This document shows positions 1-7,982 of a stretch of DNA of 61,110 bases, piece after piece. Source of the stretch: Elusimicrobiota bacterium. GTDB lineage: Bacteria; Elusimicrobiota; Elusimicrobia; Elusimicrobiales; UBA9959. The stretch covers positions 1-61,110 of the forward strand of contig WOVA01000012.1 in the NCBI GenBank assembly GCA_009773155.1, written 5' to 3'. Below the pieces are notes generated by a model that did not search any database, was not told the DNA's origin, and saw only the letters and a list, made by a program, of their open reading frames with translations. Every line of letters starts with the position of its first letter. The stretch's first letter is position 1. Position numbers and translations under genes: made by a program.

Positions 1-123
1 TTTGCCGCCGGCTTCCTTCGGATTCCGCCTCGCGGCGGACACCCTTGCCTTTGGCTAACGGTTGGCTCTATCAGCCTCCGTAGGGGACTTTCACCCCCAA
101 GCGTGCGCGCATGCCGCGCGCAC
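1..123. repeat. Tandem-hairpin GC-rich element at window edge
   Basis: No gene is evident here. Three hairpins follow one another: GGCT (64-67) with AGCC (73-76); GGGG (83-86) with CCCC (94-97); and GTGCGCGC (103-110) with GCGCGCAC (116-123) around a 5-nt loop. The stretch lies just downstream of the toxin-antitoxin pair, outside its terminator. From memory, similar sequence (CCTTTGGCTAACGGTT followed by GGGGACTTTCACCCCC) recurs in unrelated bacterial genomes as a non-coding repeat. I cannot verify this here and do not assign a family. The element may extend beyond the left edge. Confidence 0.4.
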
Positions 124-133
124 CCAAATAAAA

Positions 134-157
134 CCGCCGGGGAACCTTCCCCGGCGG
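134..157 (-). terminator. Intrinsic terminator of the toxin-antitoxin pair
   Basis: CCGCCGGGGAA (134-144) and TTCCCCGGCGG (147-157) form a perfect 11-bp stem. Read on the minus strand it is followed by TTTTATTT, as expected for Rho-independent termination just after the antitoxin gene. Confidence 0.75.
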
Positions 158-175
158 GTTAAGGCGCCTTTATCG

Positions 176-424
176 TCACCGCACATAATGATGAAGTATC
201 TCGGACACGAAGGTCTGGTACGGGACGCCCAGGCTGCGGGCCTTGCGCTTAAGCCGCTCCAGATCGCCGCTGTTGATGCGGATATGCAGCACCGCGTCTT
301 TGCGGCGTTCGGCTATGGCTTTAGCCACAACCGCAGCCTCCGCCGCCCCGGCCGGCGCGTACTCCCCGCGCATCAGCCCGCGCTCCACCCCCGCCTCCGC
401 CTTGGACAATTTTATCCTCTTCAT
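176..424 (-). CDS. CopG/BrnA-like ribbon-helix-helix antitoxin
   Basis: Small basic protein of about 82 residues. The C-terminal half (VLHIRINSGDLERLKRKA, then YQTFVSEILHH) has the beta-strand and two-helix pattern of CopG-type RHH DNA-binding antitoxins. The N-terminal half (LSKAEAGVERGLMRGEYAP) matches the linker and toxin-binding part of BrnA/CopG antitoxins paired with BrnT/DUF4258 toxins. The toxin gene lies directly upstream and its stop overlaps the antitoxin start region. In-frame starts exist at 433 (GTG), 430 (ATG) and 424 (ATG). I prefer 424, giving MKRIKLSK, because the AAGGGG at about 438-433 is then 8 nt away. The protein probably binds the palindrome at 697-712 and represses its own operon, as RHH antitoxins generally do. 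Confidence 0.8.
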   Translation of the reverse strand: MKRIKLSKAEAGVERGLMRGEYAPAGAAEAAVVAKAIAERRKDAVLHIRINSGDLERLKRKARSLGVPYQTFVSEILHHYVR

Positions 425-429
425 AACCA

Positions 430-672
430 TCACCCCTTCATGAACTTCTTTGTATATTTCCGGCTGGGAAACAGTGTCTTTAAGAAAATCCCGCCTTGGC
501 GATACACATACGGCACTACCCAGATATAACCTTCATGCCTGAAAAGCAGCAGTCTCTGGTTCCGGCGGCTCGCATGCTCAAGGACGGCCACCAGCTCCGC
601 CTGCGCTATCTCTTCGAACGACACCCCCCGCTCCTTCTTAAGCCTGGCGCTCTTATCCTTATCCCAGAGCAT
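430..672 (-). CDS. BrnT-like/DUF4258 toxin of type II TA pair
   Basis: 80 residues. It starts with a short charged segment (WDKDKSARLKKERGVSFEEI), continues with strands RLLLFRHEGYIWVVPYV and ends with IFLKTLFPSRKYTKKF. This is the layout of small BrnT/RelE-fold toxins of the DUF4258 kind, whose better-known relatives cleave RNA. It is first in the operon, and its TGA (432-430) overlaps the antitoxin start. The ATG at 672 follows GAGGGGAA, a good ribosome-binding site. Toxin-first order is typical of BrnT/BrnA. Family assignment rests on length, pattern and partner; the activity is inferred. Confidence 0.75.
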   Translation of the reverse strand: MLWDKDKSARLKKERGVSFEEIAQAELVAVLEHASRRNQRLLLFRHEGYIWVVPYVYRQGGIFLKTLFPSRKYTKKFMKG

Positions 673-696
673 TTCCCCTCCCCAATAGTGTAATAC

Positions 697-712
697 AAAT
701 GTATATACATTT
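697..712 (-). promoter_or_regulatory. Palindromic operator/promoter of the TA operon
   Basis: AAATGTATATACATTT is a perfect 16-bp palindrome centred about 32 bp upstream of the toxin ATG, and it contains -10-like TATA sequence. Its position and symmetry fit an operator for the RHH antitoxin dimer. Binding is inferred. Confidence 0.6.
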
Positions 713-750
713 CAAGCCCCTCCCCGGGCCTCAATATATTGTAGACACCG

Positions 751-777
751 CCCCCGACACCGTCGTGTCGCACCCCC
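751..777 (-). repeat. REP-like palindrome, family C copy 1
   Basis: On the minus strand this 27-nt unit begins GGGGGTGCGACAC and closes with GTGTCGGGGG, forming a CGACAC/GTGTCG hairpin. Its first 13 nt are identical to the copy at 37973-38000. It lies in the gene-free stretch 673-1175. That stretch otherwise holds the TA operator, an imperfect GC-rich hairpin near 785-812, the large inverted repeat at 930-1112 and the gpmI promoter region. Confidence 0.5.
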
Positions 778-929
778 GAATAAAACCGCCGGGAATTATT
801 ATCCCGCCGGGACTTCCGGCGAGCCGCATGATGGAGGCTTTTTTCCAAGCGGAGCTTAAATAAGGGAACAATCGGGCCGGCGGGGGCTCACTGACGAAAA
901 ACCGTCCGAAGCCGCGAGCTTACGGAGTA

Positions 930-1112
930 TGCGCCATAAGGAGACAGCCGGGGGAGGCGGCGTGCCAGCTAAGCAGGACCGCCTCGGAGCTCCGAGCATC
1001 GTAAGCGCGAGGAGCGAGAGCCGAGGACCGACGCGCTATGCGCGCGAGTCCGTGTCCTGCGTGCTGGCACGCCGACATGCCCCCGGAATGATTCTCCTTA
1101 CTCCCCCTATAT
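930..1112. repeat. Large imperfect inverted repeat upstream of gpmI
   Basis: The left arm (about 932-980: AAGGAGA, CCGGGGGAGGCGGCGTGCCAG, GCAGGAC) is complementary to the right arm (about 1050-1103), which read on the other strand gives AAGGAGAATCATTCCGGGGG, GTCGGCGTGCCAG and GCAGGAC. The roughly 60-nt centre is full of CGAG repeats and holds a 14-bp palindrome, CTCGGAGCTCCGAG, at about 983-996. No convincing reading frame is present. Thirty nt of the left arm (935-964) recur at 54809-54838 with 28 identities, so this is a repeat family and not only a local hairpin. Confidence 0.6.
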
Positions 1113-1175
1113 AAGCCCCGCCAGATATCCTAAAATATAGGGGCGGGACACCTCTTTCGGGGACAAGGATCACAT

Positions 1176-2729
1176 ATGGCCAAGAAAGTACTCCTCATAA
1201 TCAGGGACGGCTGGGGCATGTATAAGCCCGACAAGTACAACGCCGTGGTCAACGCCCGGACCCCCAACATGGACGCCTACCTCAAGACCTGGCCCAACAC
1301 CGTCCTGGAACCCGCCGGCGAGGCCGTCGGCCTCCCGAAAGGCTACATGGGCTCCTCCGAAGTCGGCCACCTCAACATAGGCGCCGGCCGCATAGTCGTA
1401 CAGGAACTCAAGCGCATCAAGGACATGATAGAGGACGGCACCTTCTTCAAGACCAAAGCGCTGGCCGCCGCCCTCGACAACTGCGTCGCTAAAGGCAGCG
1501 CGCTGCACCTCCTGGGCCTCGTCCAGGACGAAGGCGTCCACGCCCACCAGGACCACATGTACTCCATCATGCGCGAGGCCAAAAAGCGCGGCATAAAGCA
1601 GGTCTGGATACACTTCTTCGCCGACGGCCGCGACACGCCGCCCCGCTCGGCGCTCTCCTTCGTCAAAATGCTCGACGAAGTCATAGCCGAGACCGGCAAC
1701 TCCGCCGTCGCCACCCTCATGGGCCGCTATTACGCCATGGACCGCGGCGAGAAGTGGTCGCTCGTCGACCAGACCTACAACACCATAACCAAAGCGGAAG
1801 GCCCCAGGGCGAAAAGCGCCGCCGGAGCCCTCGAGACCGCCTATGCCTCGCTGAAGAACCCCAACGGCCAACCCATAGTCGACGAGTATATCCCCCCGAC
1901 CGTCATCGGCGATTACCAGGGCATGAAGGACGGCGACTCCGTCGTGCACTTCAACTTCCGCCAGGACCGCGCCATACAGCTGACCAAGTGCTTCGTCGAG
2001 GACGAATACCCCGGCAAGCGCTGGAAGAAGATGGACATAGTCTATTGCGGCCTCACCCGCTACTACGACGCCTTCAGGTTCAACGCCCTCTCCGCCATGG
2101 ACGAAGGCGGCGGCATGGACAACCTGCTGGGGCAGGTCATCTCGGAGAAGGGACTCAAACAACTGCGCCTGGCCGAGACCCAGAAGTTCAAGCACGTCAC
2201 CTCTTTCTTCAACGGCAAGCGCACCGCGCCCTACCCGGGCGAGGACCAGGTCGAGATAAAGGGCTCCTGGGACCCGTCCAGCTTCGGCGAGCACCCCGAG
2301 ATGGACGCCCCGCGCGTGCGCGAGCGCGCCGTCGCCGAGATAAATTCCGGCAAGTACGACTTCATAGTGGTCAACTTCGCCAACTGCGACATGGTCGGCC
2401 ATACCGGCATCTACGAATCCACCGTGAAGGCCGTCGAAACGGTGGACGAGAGCGTAAAGATGCTGGTGGACGCGGCGCTGGCCAAGGATTACATCGTCAT
2501 GATCAGCTCCGACCACGGCAACGCCGAGGAGATGTGGGACTACAGGATAGACATGCCCAAGACCGCCCACACCACCAACCCGGTCGAGTTCATCTACCTC
2601 GACAAGGACAAGCCCGCCGCTAAACTGCGCCCGCACGGCATACTCTCCGACATAGCGCCGACCGTGCTGGCGGTCATGGACCTGGACCAGCCGGGGGACA
2701 TGACCTCGGAGTCCCTGCTGGCGGACTGA
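1176..2729 (+). CDS. gpmI: 2,3-bisphosphoglycerate-independent phosphoglycerate mutase
   Basis: 517 residues, the usual length for the family. It interconverts 3- and 2-phosphoglycerate in glycolysis and gluconeogenesis in the cytoplasm, using two metal ions and a phosphoserine. The N-terminal IIRDGWG supplies a metal ligand. GSSEVGH around residue 61 holds the catalytic serine, with Ser in place of the usual Asn before it. The C-terminal SDHGNAEEM gives further metal ligands. The ATG at 1176 has AAGGA about 8 nt upstream. It heads a run of genes with overlapping stop/start codons (gpmI/DUF167 share TGATG at 2727-2731). The long open frame on the opposite strand is a GC-rich shadow. Confidence 0.97.
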   Translation: MAKKVLLIIRDGWGMYKPDKYNAVVNARTPNMDAYLKTWPNTVLEPAGEAVGLPKGYMGSSEVGHLNIGAGRIVVQELKRIKDMIEDGTFFKTKALAAALDNCVAKGSALHLLGLVQDEGVHAHQDHMYSIMREAKKRGIKQVWIHFFADGRDTPPRSALSFVKMLDEVIAETGNSAVATLMGRYYAMDRGEKWSLVDQTYNTITKAEGPRAKSAAGALETAYASLKNPNGQPIVDEYIPPTVIGDYQGMKDGDSVVHFNFRQDRAIQLTKCFVEDEYPGKRWKKMDIVYCGLTRYYDAFRFNALSAMDEGGGMDNLLGQVISEKGLKQLRLAETQKFKHVTSFFNGKRTAPYPGEDQVEIKGSWDPSSFGEHPEMDAPRVRERAVAEINSGKYDFIVVNFANCDMVGHTGIYESTVKAVETVDESVKMLVDAALAKDYIVMISSDHGNAEEMWDYRIDMPKTAHTTNPVEFIYLDKDKPAAKLRPHGILSDIAPTVLAVMDLDQPGDMTSESLLAD

Positions 2730-2947
2730 TGTTCATTAAATTGCGGGTGCATCCGGGCGAGCGGCGCGACAAGATAATGAAGAAAGCCGCCGACTCCTAT
2801 GAGGTCTGGACCAAGGCTAAGCCGGAGCGGGGCCTGGCCAACGCCTCGGCAATACGGCAGCTCTCGCTGGAGCTCAAAGTGGACGCCAGAAAGATAATGC
2901 TGGTAAAAGGGGCGCAAAGTTCGTCCAAAATAGTTAAAATCATCTGA
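2729..2947 (+). CDS. DUF167/YggU family protein
   Basis: 72 residues. It contains the family pattern IKLRVHPGERRDKI, then NASAIRQLSLEL and the closing GAQSSSKIVKI (usually G.....K...I). DUF167/YggU is a small conserved fold without an assigned biochemical role. The start overlaps the gpmI stop and the stop overlaps the next ATG (TGATG at 2945-2949), so it is probably translated by coupling in the gpmI operon. Function in this context is unknown. Confidence 0.85.
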   Translation: MFIKLRVHPGERRDKIMKKAADSYEVWTKAKPERGLANASAIRQLSLELKVDARKIMLVKGAQSSSKIVKII

Positions 2948-3594
2948 TGATGAAGATACCGGAGATAAAGGACAGACGGACCCTGTACCGCAAACTGGCG
3001 GCCGCCGCCGCGCTGGTCTTCCTGGCCACGCTGGGCACGCTGCTGGCGCGGCATCTCAATCTCGGCCCGGAACGGCCGGCTCCAGAATATCGCGACTTCG
3101 GACCGGCCGACGCCCCGATAGTCATAGAGGAATTCACCGATTTCGCCTGCCCTGCCTGCCGCCACTCCCATTCCGGCCTCGCGGAAATAGAGAAGACCTA
3201 CCCGGACAAGGTGCGCGTCATATTCAAGCATTACCCGCTGACCAATATACACCCCTGGTCGGTGGAGGCCGCCGTGCGCGCGGACTGCGCCGGCCGCCAG
3301 GGCAAGTTCAAGGAATACGCCGGGCTGCTCTTCGAGAAGCAGAGCGAGTGGGTCAGGTCCAGGGAGCCGCAGATCAAGTTCGACGAGTTCGCGGATAAGG
3401 CCGGCCTGGACAGGGCGGTACTGGCCGCCTGCATGGACGATCCCGAGATGGCCCGCCAGGTCACCGGCGACATGGCCGAGGGCGATATGCGGGGCATCAA
3501 CGCCACGCCGACCTTCTTCGTCAACGGAAAGCGCGCCGTAGGCTTCGGCCAGCTGGTGGACCAGGTCCGGCCGCTGATAATATCACTGAAATGA
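2947..3594 (+). CDS. DsbA-family thiol oxidoreductase, membrane-anchored
   Basis: 215 residues. A basic N-terminus and one hydrophobic helix (about residues 18-36) anchor or export it. A thioredoxin-fold domain of the DsbA/DSBA-like (thioredoxin_4) type follows. The redox motif CPAC is at residues 68-71 (FTDFACPACRHSH), and the cis-proline loop TPTFFVNGKRAVGF lies near the end. Such proteins form or exchange disulfides in exported proteins. The next gene encodes a MauE/DoxX-like membrane protein, a frequent redox partner of thioredoxin-fold proteins. Two overlapping starts, ATG 2947 and ATG 2950, are both possible. Confidence 0.9.
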   Translation: MMKIPEIKDRRTLYRKLAAAAALVFLATLGTLLARHLNLGPERPAPEYRDFGPADAPIVIEEFTDFACPACRHSHSGLAEIEKTYPDKVRVIFKHYPLTNIHPWSVEAAVRADCAGRQGKFKEYAGLLFEKQSEWVRSREPQIKFDEFADKAGLDRAVLAACMDDPEMARQVTGDMAEGDMRGINATPTFFVNGKRAVGFGQLVDQVRPLIISLK

Positions 3595-4088
3595 CCGAAA
3601 TAAAGAACACCCCCTTCACCCAGTGGACCGGCCTGGCCGGCCGCGTCGCGTTGGGCTTCATCTTCGCCTGGGCCGGCTTCCTCAAGGCCGTAGCGCCCGC
3701 CGAGGAATTCGCCTACGCCATAGAGACCTACAAAGTCTTCCCGGCCTGGATGGTCACGCTGTCCGCGCTGACCGTGCCGTGGGCCGAGATATACCTGGGC
3801 CTGCTGCTGGCCGCCGGCCTTTTCACCCTCCCCGCGGCGGCACTGACAGGCGCCATGATAGTCTTCTTCCAGGTGCTGCTGGCCCAGGCCATGGTCCGCG
3901 GCCTGCCCATCACCAGCTGCGGCTGCTTCGGCACCGGCAAGGGCAATCCCATAGGCGTGGAGCTGGCGCTCAACTTCATACTGCTGGCGCTGGCCGTACT
4001 GGCCTGGCTCTACGGCCGCGACCGCTTCTCTCTGGACGGGGCCATAGAGTCCCTGCCCTCGCCCGCGCCTCGCAAGGAGAAGCCGTGA
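3591..4088 (+). CDS. MauE/DoxX-like redox membrane protein
   Basis: 165 residues with four predicted membrane helices (roughly 16-34, 50-75, 78-105, 120-142) and the loop motif SCGCFG (about residue 108). This is characteristic of the MauE/DoxX branch that hands electrons to or from thioredoxin-like partners. The start (ATG 3591) overlaps the stop of the DsbA-like gene, so the two are coupled. A thiol relay with the upstream protein is inferred from the CGC motif and gene order. Confidence 0.8.
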   Translation: MTEIKNTPFTQWTGLAGRVALGFIFAWAGFLKAVAPAEEFAYAIETYKVFPAWMVTLSALTVPWAEIYLGLLLAAGLFTLPAAALTGAMIVFFQVLLAQAMVRGLPITSCGCFGTGKGNPIGVELALNFILLALAVLAWLYGRDRFSLDGAIESLPSPAPRKEKP

Positions 4089-4957
4089 AAAAAGCCGCCC
4101 TGGCCCTCCTGGTCCTGGCCGCCGCCGGCGCCGCCTGGGCCTCTTCCCGGCACGGGGCCTTCAAGGCCGTCGAGGAAGCCGCCTGGATGAACACAGTCTC
4201 CCAGAAGAAGGGCTTCGTCGATTACTATTTCGAGATAGGCCAGGACGGCTCGGTCATCCTGCGCGACGAATCCAAGGACGGTCTCACCATCAGGCGCGGC
4301 CGCATCAAGGCGATGTACGCCAAGGACTTCTTCCGCGAAATAAAGAGCTCCGACATACTCAACGCCCAGACCGGGACCGGCAGCAAGATGGTCTTCTACA
4401 AAGGCGACCAGCTGCAGATCTCGGCCTATATCAACGGCGAGCTGCGGCGTTTCGAGGCGCCGCTCAACAAGTTCGGCGAGGCTTTCTCCTACGCCATGAC
4501 CGAGGCCCGTAAGGCCGCCGAGAAGCTGCCCGTCGACGAGAAGGTCGCCGGTTTCCTAAGCGCCCAGCCGCTCGTCGGACCCATGCGCGACGCTTTCATC
4601 GTCCGCGTCGGCCAGGATTACGATTTCAAGCTGGTGGAGACCTACGACCTGCAGAAGAACAAGCACCTGATGGCGGCCGTGAAACAGCCGCACCGCCTCA
4701 TCCCACTGGAGAGCGCCAGGGACATAAAGACGATCTCCGATTTTATAACCAGTCACAAGATCTACGGCCTGCGCGACCTGTTCTATGTAAAGACCACGCG
4801 CGGAGAATTCCGCTTCCGCATACAGTACAGCCTCAAAGAGGCGGAGAAGCCCACGCAAGGCGAGGACGGATCAGGGCGGCGTTCGCCGCAGTCGGTGCCG
4901 GAAACACTGCGGCCGGCCAAGCCCGCCGGCAAGAGCGCCGCCGGCTCCGGCAAATAG
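4085..4957 (+). CDS. Secreted protein of unknown function
   Basis: 290 residues from GTG 4085, whose GTGA overlaps the stop of the MauE-like gene. The N-terminus VKKAALALLVLAAAGAAWAS is a clean signal peptide. The mature part is mixed alpha/beta with many Lys/Asp residues, and the Ala/Pro/Gly-rich tail looks disordered. No family is recognised. The frame stays open upstream to 3623, but that part is an alternate reading of the MauE gene. Its place after DsbA-like and MauE-like genes suggests an envelope role, possibly as a client or partner of the disulfide pair; this is speculation from order alone. Confidence 0.75.
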   Translation: MKKAALALLVLAAAGAAWASSRHGAFKAVEEAAWMNTVSQKKGFVDYYFEIGQDGSVILRDESKDGLTIRRGRIKAMYAKDFFREIKSSDILNAQTGTGSKMVFYKGDQLQISAYINGELRRFEAPLNKFGEAFSYAMTEARKAAEKLPVDEKVAGFLSAQPLVGPMRDAFIVRVGQDYDFKLVETYDLQKNKHLMAAVKQPHRLIPLESARDIKTISDFITSHKIYGLRDLFYVKTTRGEFRFRIQYSLKEAEKPTQGEDGSGRRSPQSVPETLRPAKPAGKSAAGSGK

Positions 4958-4967
4958 GAAACCCGAT

Positions 4968-5372
4968 ATGGACAACCCCAGGATAAAGATAGTCGCGATA
5001 GACGACGACGAGGCGATACTCGACATCTACGAGACCGGCCTCGACGCCGGCAGGTACGAGGTCAAGACCTTCGCCGATCCGCGCGCGGCGCGCAAGCACG
5101 TCTCCGATGGCAATATCCCCGACGTCATTATCACCGACATCATGATGCCCTCCGTGGACGGCATCAGCCTGATGAACGAGTTCCACTCCGACCCGGCCAG
5201 CGCGCACGTGCCGATAATAGCCGTCAGCGGCCTCAACGACGCCGCCACGCTCAACGACGCGCTCCTCTTCGGCGCCATGGACTATGTGGTCAAGCCCTTC
5301 GAGCTCCCGGCCATAGAGGCCAAGGTGCAGAAGGCCTACGAACTCTCCCTAAAGCGCAGGCAGAACAGGTAA
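4968..5372 (+). CDS. Single-domain response regulator (CheY-like receiver)
   Basis: 134 residues, almost entirely a receiver domain. The acidic pocket is DDD (12-14), the phosphoacceptor is D57 in ITDIMMP, the switch Ser is S87 and the conserved Lys is K109 in VVKPFE. There is no output domain, so it would act by protein-protein contact or in a phosphorelay. AGGAAA precedes ATG 4968. It follows the secreted unknown gene by 10 nt and is probably the last gene of the gpmI operon. No kinase is adjacent; the nearest in the window is at 30175. Confidence 0.92.
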   Translation: MDNPRIKIVAIDDDEAILDIYETGLDAGRYEVKTFADPRAARKHVSDGNIPDVIITDIMMPSVDGISLMNEFHSDPASAHVPIIAVSGLNDAATLNDALLFGAMDYVVKPFELPAIEAKVQKAYELSLKRRQNR

Positions 5373-5426
5373 ATGGGCCGCGGACCGCTGCCTCTACCTG
5401 CCGCTGAAATCCGCCGGAGATTTATA

Positions 5427-5432
5427 TATAAT
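5427..5432 (+). promoter_or_regulatory. Candidate -10 box (TATAAT)
   Basis: TATAAT lies within an AT-rich patch 36 nt before the ATG at 5468. The short leader carries AAGGGG as a ribosome-binding site. No good -35 is visible. Confidence 0.5.
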
Positions 5433-5467
5433 AAAAATATAGCTGCCAGTTAAGGGGACCAAAAGAG

Positions 5468-6640
5468 ATGATAAAAACGCTCAAGACCGTACTCACCCAA
5501 AGAACCCACGAAGGCACGACCGAAAGGCTGCTGCAGCTGGCCTTGGGCTACTTCCTCACCTACATAGCCACCGGCATAGCCCCCAAGTACTTCCTCAACA
5601 CAACCCCGGGCTTCCCGGCGATGAATAATGTCTACTTCATGGTCTATTCCACGGCCTTCTCCGCCGCGCTCTGCATATCGCTGGTCATCTACTGGAAGTG
5701 GTACAAGTTCAAGTCCCAGGAAAGCACCACCATGCTGGGCCTGACCTTCCCCAAGGAATTCCTCTACATCATCCCTTCCGGCGTCTGCACGGCCGTCATC
5801 ATCCCCACGACCACGCTGATGTATCTGCTGCCCATCTCGGTCATGGTCGCCATGATCATCATGCGGGCCAGCGTGGTGGTGCTCAGCCGCATCGTGGACG
5901 AGATACAGATACGGCAGGGCATACTGAACAAGCGGGTCTATTGGGAAGAGAACGTCGGCGTGGGCCTCGCCCTGGCCGCGGTAGGCCTTAAGCTCTACTA
6001 CGTGCGCCCCGGCGATTTCGACTTCGTCCAGAACGCCGCCGCGATGACCATCCTGACCAGCTATATCATCGCCTACGGCGTGCGCATCTACATAATGAAC
6101 TACTTCAAGAACACCCGCGCCAAAGGCGTGCCCTACGACAACAAAGGCTTCTTCGCCGTCGAGCAGATCTCGGCCAGCAGCACGATGCTGCTCGCGACTA
6201 TAGCCGTACTGTTCTTCATGACCGGCAACCCGGACAATCCCAAGGACTTCGTCATGAACTTCCAGAACGCCTTCAAGGTCCCGCACGAGCAGTGGTTCCA
6301 GGCCGGGGTGGCGGGCTTCTCATACGGCGTCGGGGCCTTCTTCTCGGTGTTCCTGTTCATGTTCCAGGGCCGCACGGCCACTTTCGCCGGCCTGGTCAAC
6401 CGGCTGACTTCGCTGGTGTCCGGCACGGTGGCCACGCTGATAGTCTTCCTCATGCTGAAGATGAAGCCGCCGAAGCCCGAGGACTGGGCGGCGCTGATCA
6501 TCATCTTCATCGCCTTCTGGTTCCTGGGCCGCTCCGAGAAGAAGCGCGCCTGCGAACTGGCCAGGGCCAAAGAGATAGCGCCGGAGCCGGACACCGAAGT
6601 GACCTGCGACCCCTCCAACGGGGCCGCGCCGGCGAAGTAA
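5468..6640 (+). CDS. Polytopic membrane protein, DMT/EamA-like
   Basis: 390 residues with about ten hydrophobic segments. Near residues 120-180 the pattern VMVAMIIMRASVVVLSRIVDE followed by a second hydrophobic stretch ending LALAAVGLKL resembles the fourth and fifth helices of drug/metabolite transporter (DMT) proteins, a superfamily that includes nucleotide-sugar carriers. The charged C-terminal tail (about 355-390) is cytoplasmic-looking. It sits 10 bp upstream of UDP-glucose dehydrogenase and UDP-xylose synthase genes, so a link to sugar-nucleotide or polysaccharide traffic is plausible. Resemblance to DMT is by pattern only. Confidence 0.7.
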   Translation: MIKTLKTVLTQRTHEGTTERLLQLALGYFLTYIATGIAPKYFLNTTPGFPAMNNVYFMVYSTAFSAALCISLVIYWKWYKFKSQESTTMLGLTFPKEFLYIIPSGVCTAVIIPTTTLMYLLPISVMVAMIIMRASVVVLSRIVDEIQIRQGILNKRVYWEENVGVGLALAAVGLKLYYVRPGDFDFVQNAAAMTILTSYIIAYGVRIYIMNYFKNTRAKGVPYDNKGFFAVEQISASSTMLLATIAVLFFMTGNPDNPKDFVMNFQNAFKVPHEQWFQAGVAGFSYGVGAFFSVFLFMFQGRTATFAGLVNRLTSLVSGTVATLIVFLMLKMKPPKPEDWAALIIIFIAFWFLGRSEKKRACELARAKEIAPEPDTEVTCDPSNGAAPAK

Positions 6641-6650
6641 CCCGGAAGCG

Positions 6651-7982
6651 ATGAAAAAAACCAGTAATGAAAAAGTGAATATCTGCATGGTCGGGGCCGG
6701 CTACGTGGGCCTGGTCAGCGGCGCCTGCCTGGCCGAAATCGGCCACCGCGTGGTCTGCGTGGATAATGACCCGCGCAAGATAAAGATGCTCGAAAAGAGC
6801 GTCATGCCCATCTACGAGGACGACCTGGAGAGGGTCGTTAAAAAGAACGTGAAGGCCGGCCGCCTGCACTTCGCTTCCTCCGTCAAGGAGGGCATGCTGC
6901 ACAAGGGCCACCGCGCCGAGGCCGTGTTCATCGCGGTCGGCACGCCGCCGCGCGAGGACGGCTCCGCGGACCTCAGCGCCATAGAGAAGGTCTCCGAGCA
7001 GGTGGCGCTCAACATGACCGACTATACGGTCATCGTGGAGAAATCCACCGTGCCGGTCTCCACCTGCGACTGGATAGAGAAGACGGTCAACCGCCACAAT
7101 AAGCGGCGCATCCCGTTCGATGTGGCGTCCAACCCCGAGTTCCTGCGCGAGGGCACAGCGGTCTGGGACTTCCTGGAGCCCGACCGCGTTGTGGTCGGAG
7201 TCAGCTCCAAGAGGGCCGAGGAAGTGATGCGCCGGGTCTACAGGCCGCTGAAGAAGGCCCCGATAGTGGTCACCAGCGTCAAGAGCGCCGAGCTCATCAA
7301 GCACGCATCCAATTCGTTCCTCTCCACCAAGATCTCGTTCATCAACGCCGTGGCCAATGTCTGCGAGCGCACCGGCGCCAACGTCGAAGACGTGGCGCGC
7401 GGCATGGGCCTGGACAAGCGCATCGGCGCCTCGTTCCTCAAGGCCGGCATCGGTTTCGGCGGCTTCTGCTTCCCCAAGGACCTAGAGGCCTTCTACTGGC
7501 TCAGCCGCCAGGTGGGCTACGACTTCGACCTGCTCAAGACCGTCAAGGACATAAACGAGGGCCAGAAGCTCTGGCTGGTCAAGAAAGTCGAGGACGAACT
7601 CTGGAACCTGGAGGGCAAGACCGTCGCGCTGCTGGGCCTGGCCTTCAAGCCGGAGACCGACGATATGCGCTTCGCCCCCTCCATAGACATCGCGACCGAA
7701 TTCATCAAGCACGGCGCTAAAGTCAGGGGCTACGACCCGGTCTCGCAGGAGAACGCGACCAGGGTAATGAAAGGCGTTTATTTCGCGAAAGACGAGTACG
7801 ACTGCGTGAAGGGAGCCGACTGCGTCTGCCTGGTCACCGAGTGGAAACAGTTCGCCGGGCTGGACCAGAAAAAGCTCATGACGGCGGTGAAGCATCCCAT
7901 TATGGTGGACGGCCGCAACCTCTACGATCCCGCCAAGATGCGCGCGCTTGGCTGGACCTACAAATCGGTGGGGAGGCCCTGA
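6651..7982 (+). CDS. ugd: UDP-glucose 6-dehydrogenase
   Basis: 443 residues, normal for the family. It makes UDP-glucuronate from UDP-glucose with two NAD+. The Rossmann motif [18 protein letters not shown] is near residue 16, and the catalytic cysteine is in [13 protein letters not shown] (about residue 275). The C-terminal UDP-binding domain follows ([17 protein letters not shown]). UDP-glucose is preferred over GDP-mannose as substrate because the next gene is a UDP-xylose synthase homologue. The stop overlaps the next start (TGATG), so the pair is coupled. Confidence 0.93.
   Translation: MKKTSNEKVNICMVGAGYVGLVSGACLAEIGHRVVCVDNDPRKIKMLEKSVMPIYEDDLERVVKKNVKAGRLHFASSVKEGMLHKGHRAEAVFIAVGTPPREDGSADLSAIEKVSEQVALNMTDYTVIVEKSTVPVSTCDWIEKTVNRHNKRRIPFDVASNPEFLREGTAVWDFLEPDRVVVGVSSKRAEEVMRRVYRPLKKAPIVVTSVKSAELIKHASNSFLSTKISFINAVANVCERTGANVEDVARGMGLDKRIGASFLKAGIGFGGFCFPKDLEAFYWLSRQVGYDFDLLKTVKDINEGQKLWLVKKVEDELWNLEGKTVALLGLAFKPETDDMRFAPSIDIATEFIKHGAKVRGYDPVSQENATRVMKGVYFAKDEYDCVKGADCVCLVTEWKQFAGLDQKKLMTAVKHPIMVDGRNLYDPAKMRALGWTYKSVGRP

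Noticed and set aside
1-170. rRNA fragment at the left edge
   Set aside because: I could not match it to conserved 16S, 23S or 5S sequence; the hairpins fit a repeat better.
929-1114. 61-codon open frame upstream of gpmI
   Set aside because: Lies wholly inside the inverted repeat, with no ribosome-binding site.
1170-2636. 488-codon open frame antisense to gpmI
   Set aside because: Shadow frame; gpmI is certain on the plus strand.
3623-4084. Upstream extension of the secreted protein at 4085
   Set aside because: It is the MauE-like gene read in another frame; the signal peptide starts at GTG 4085.
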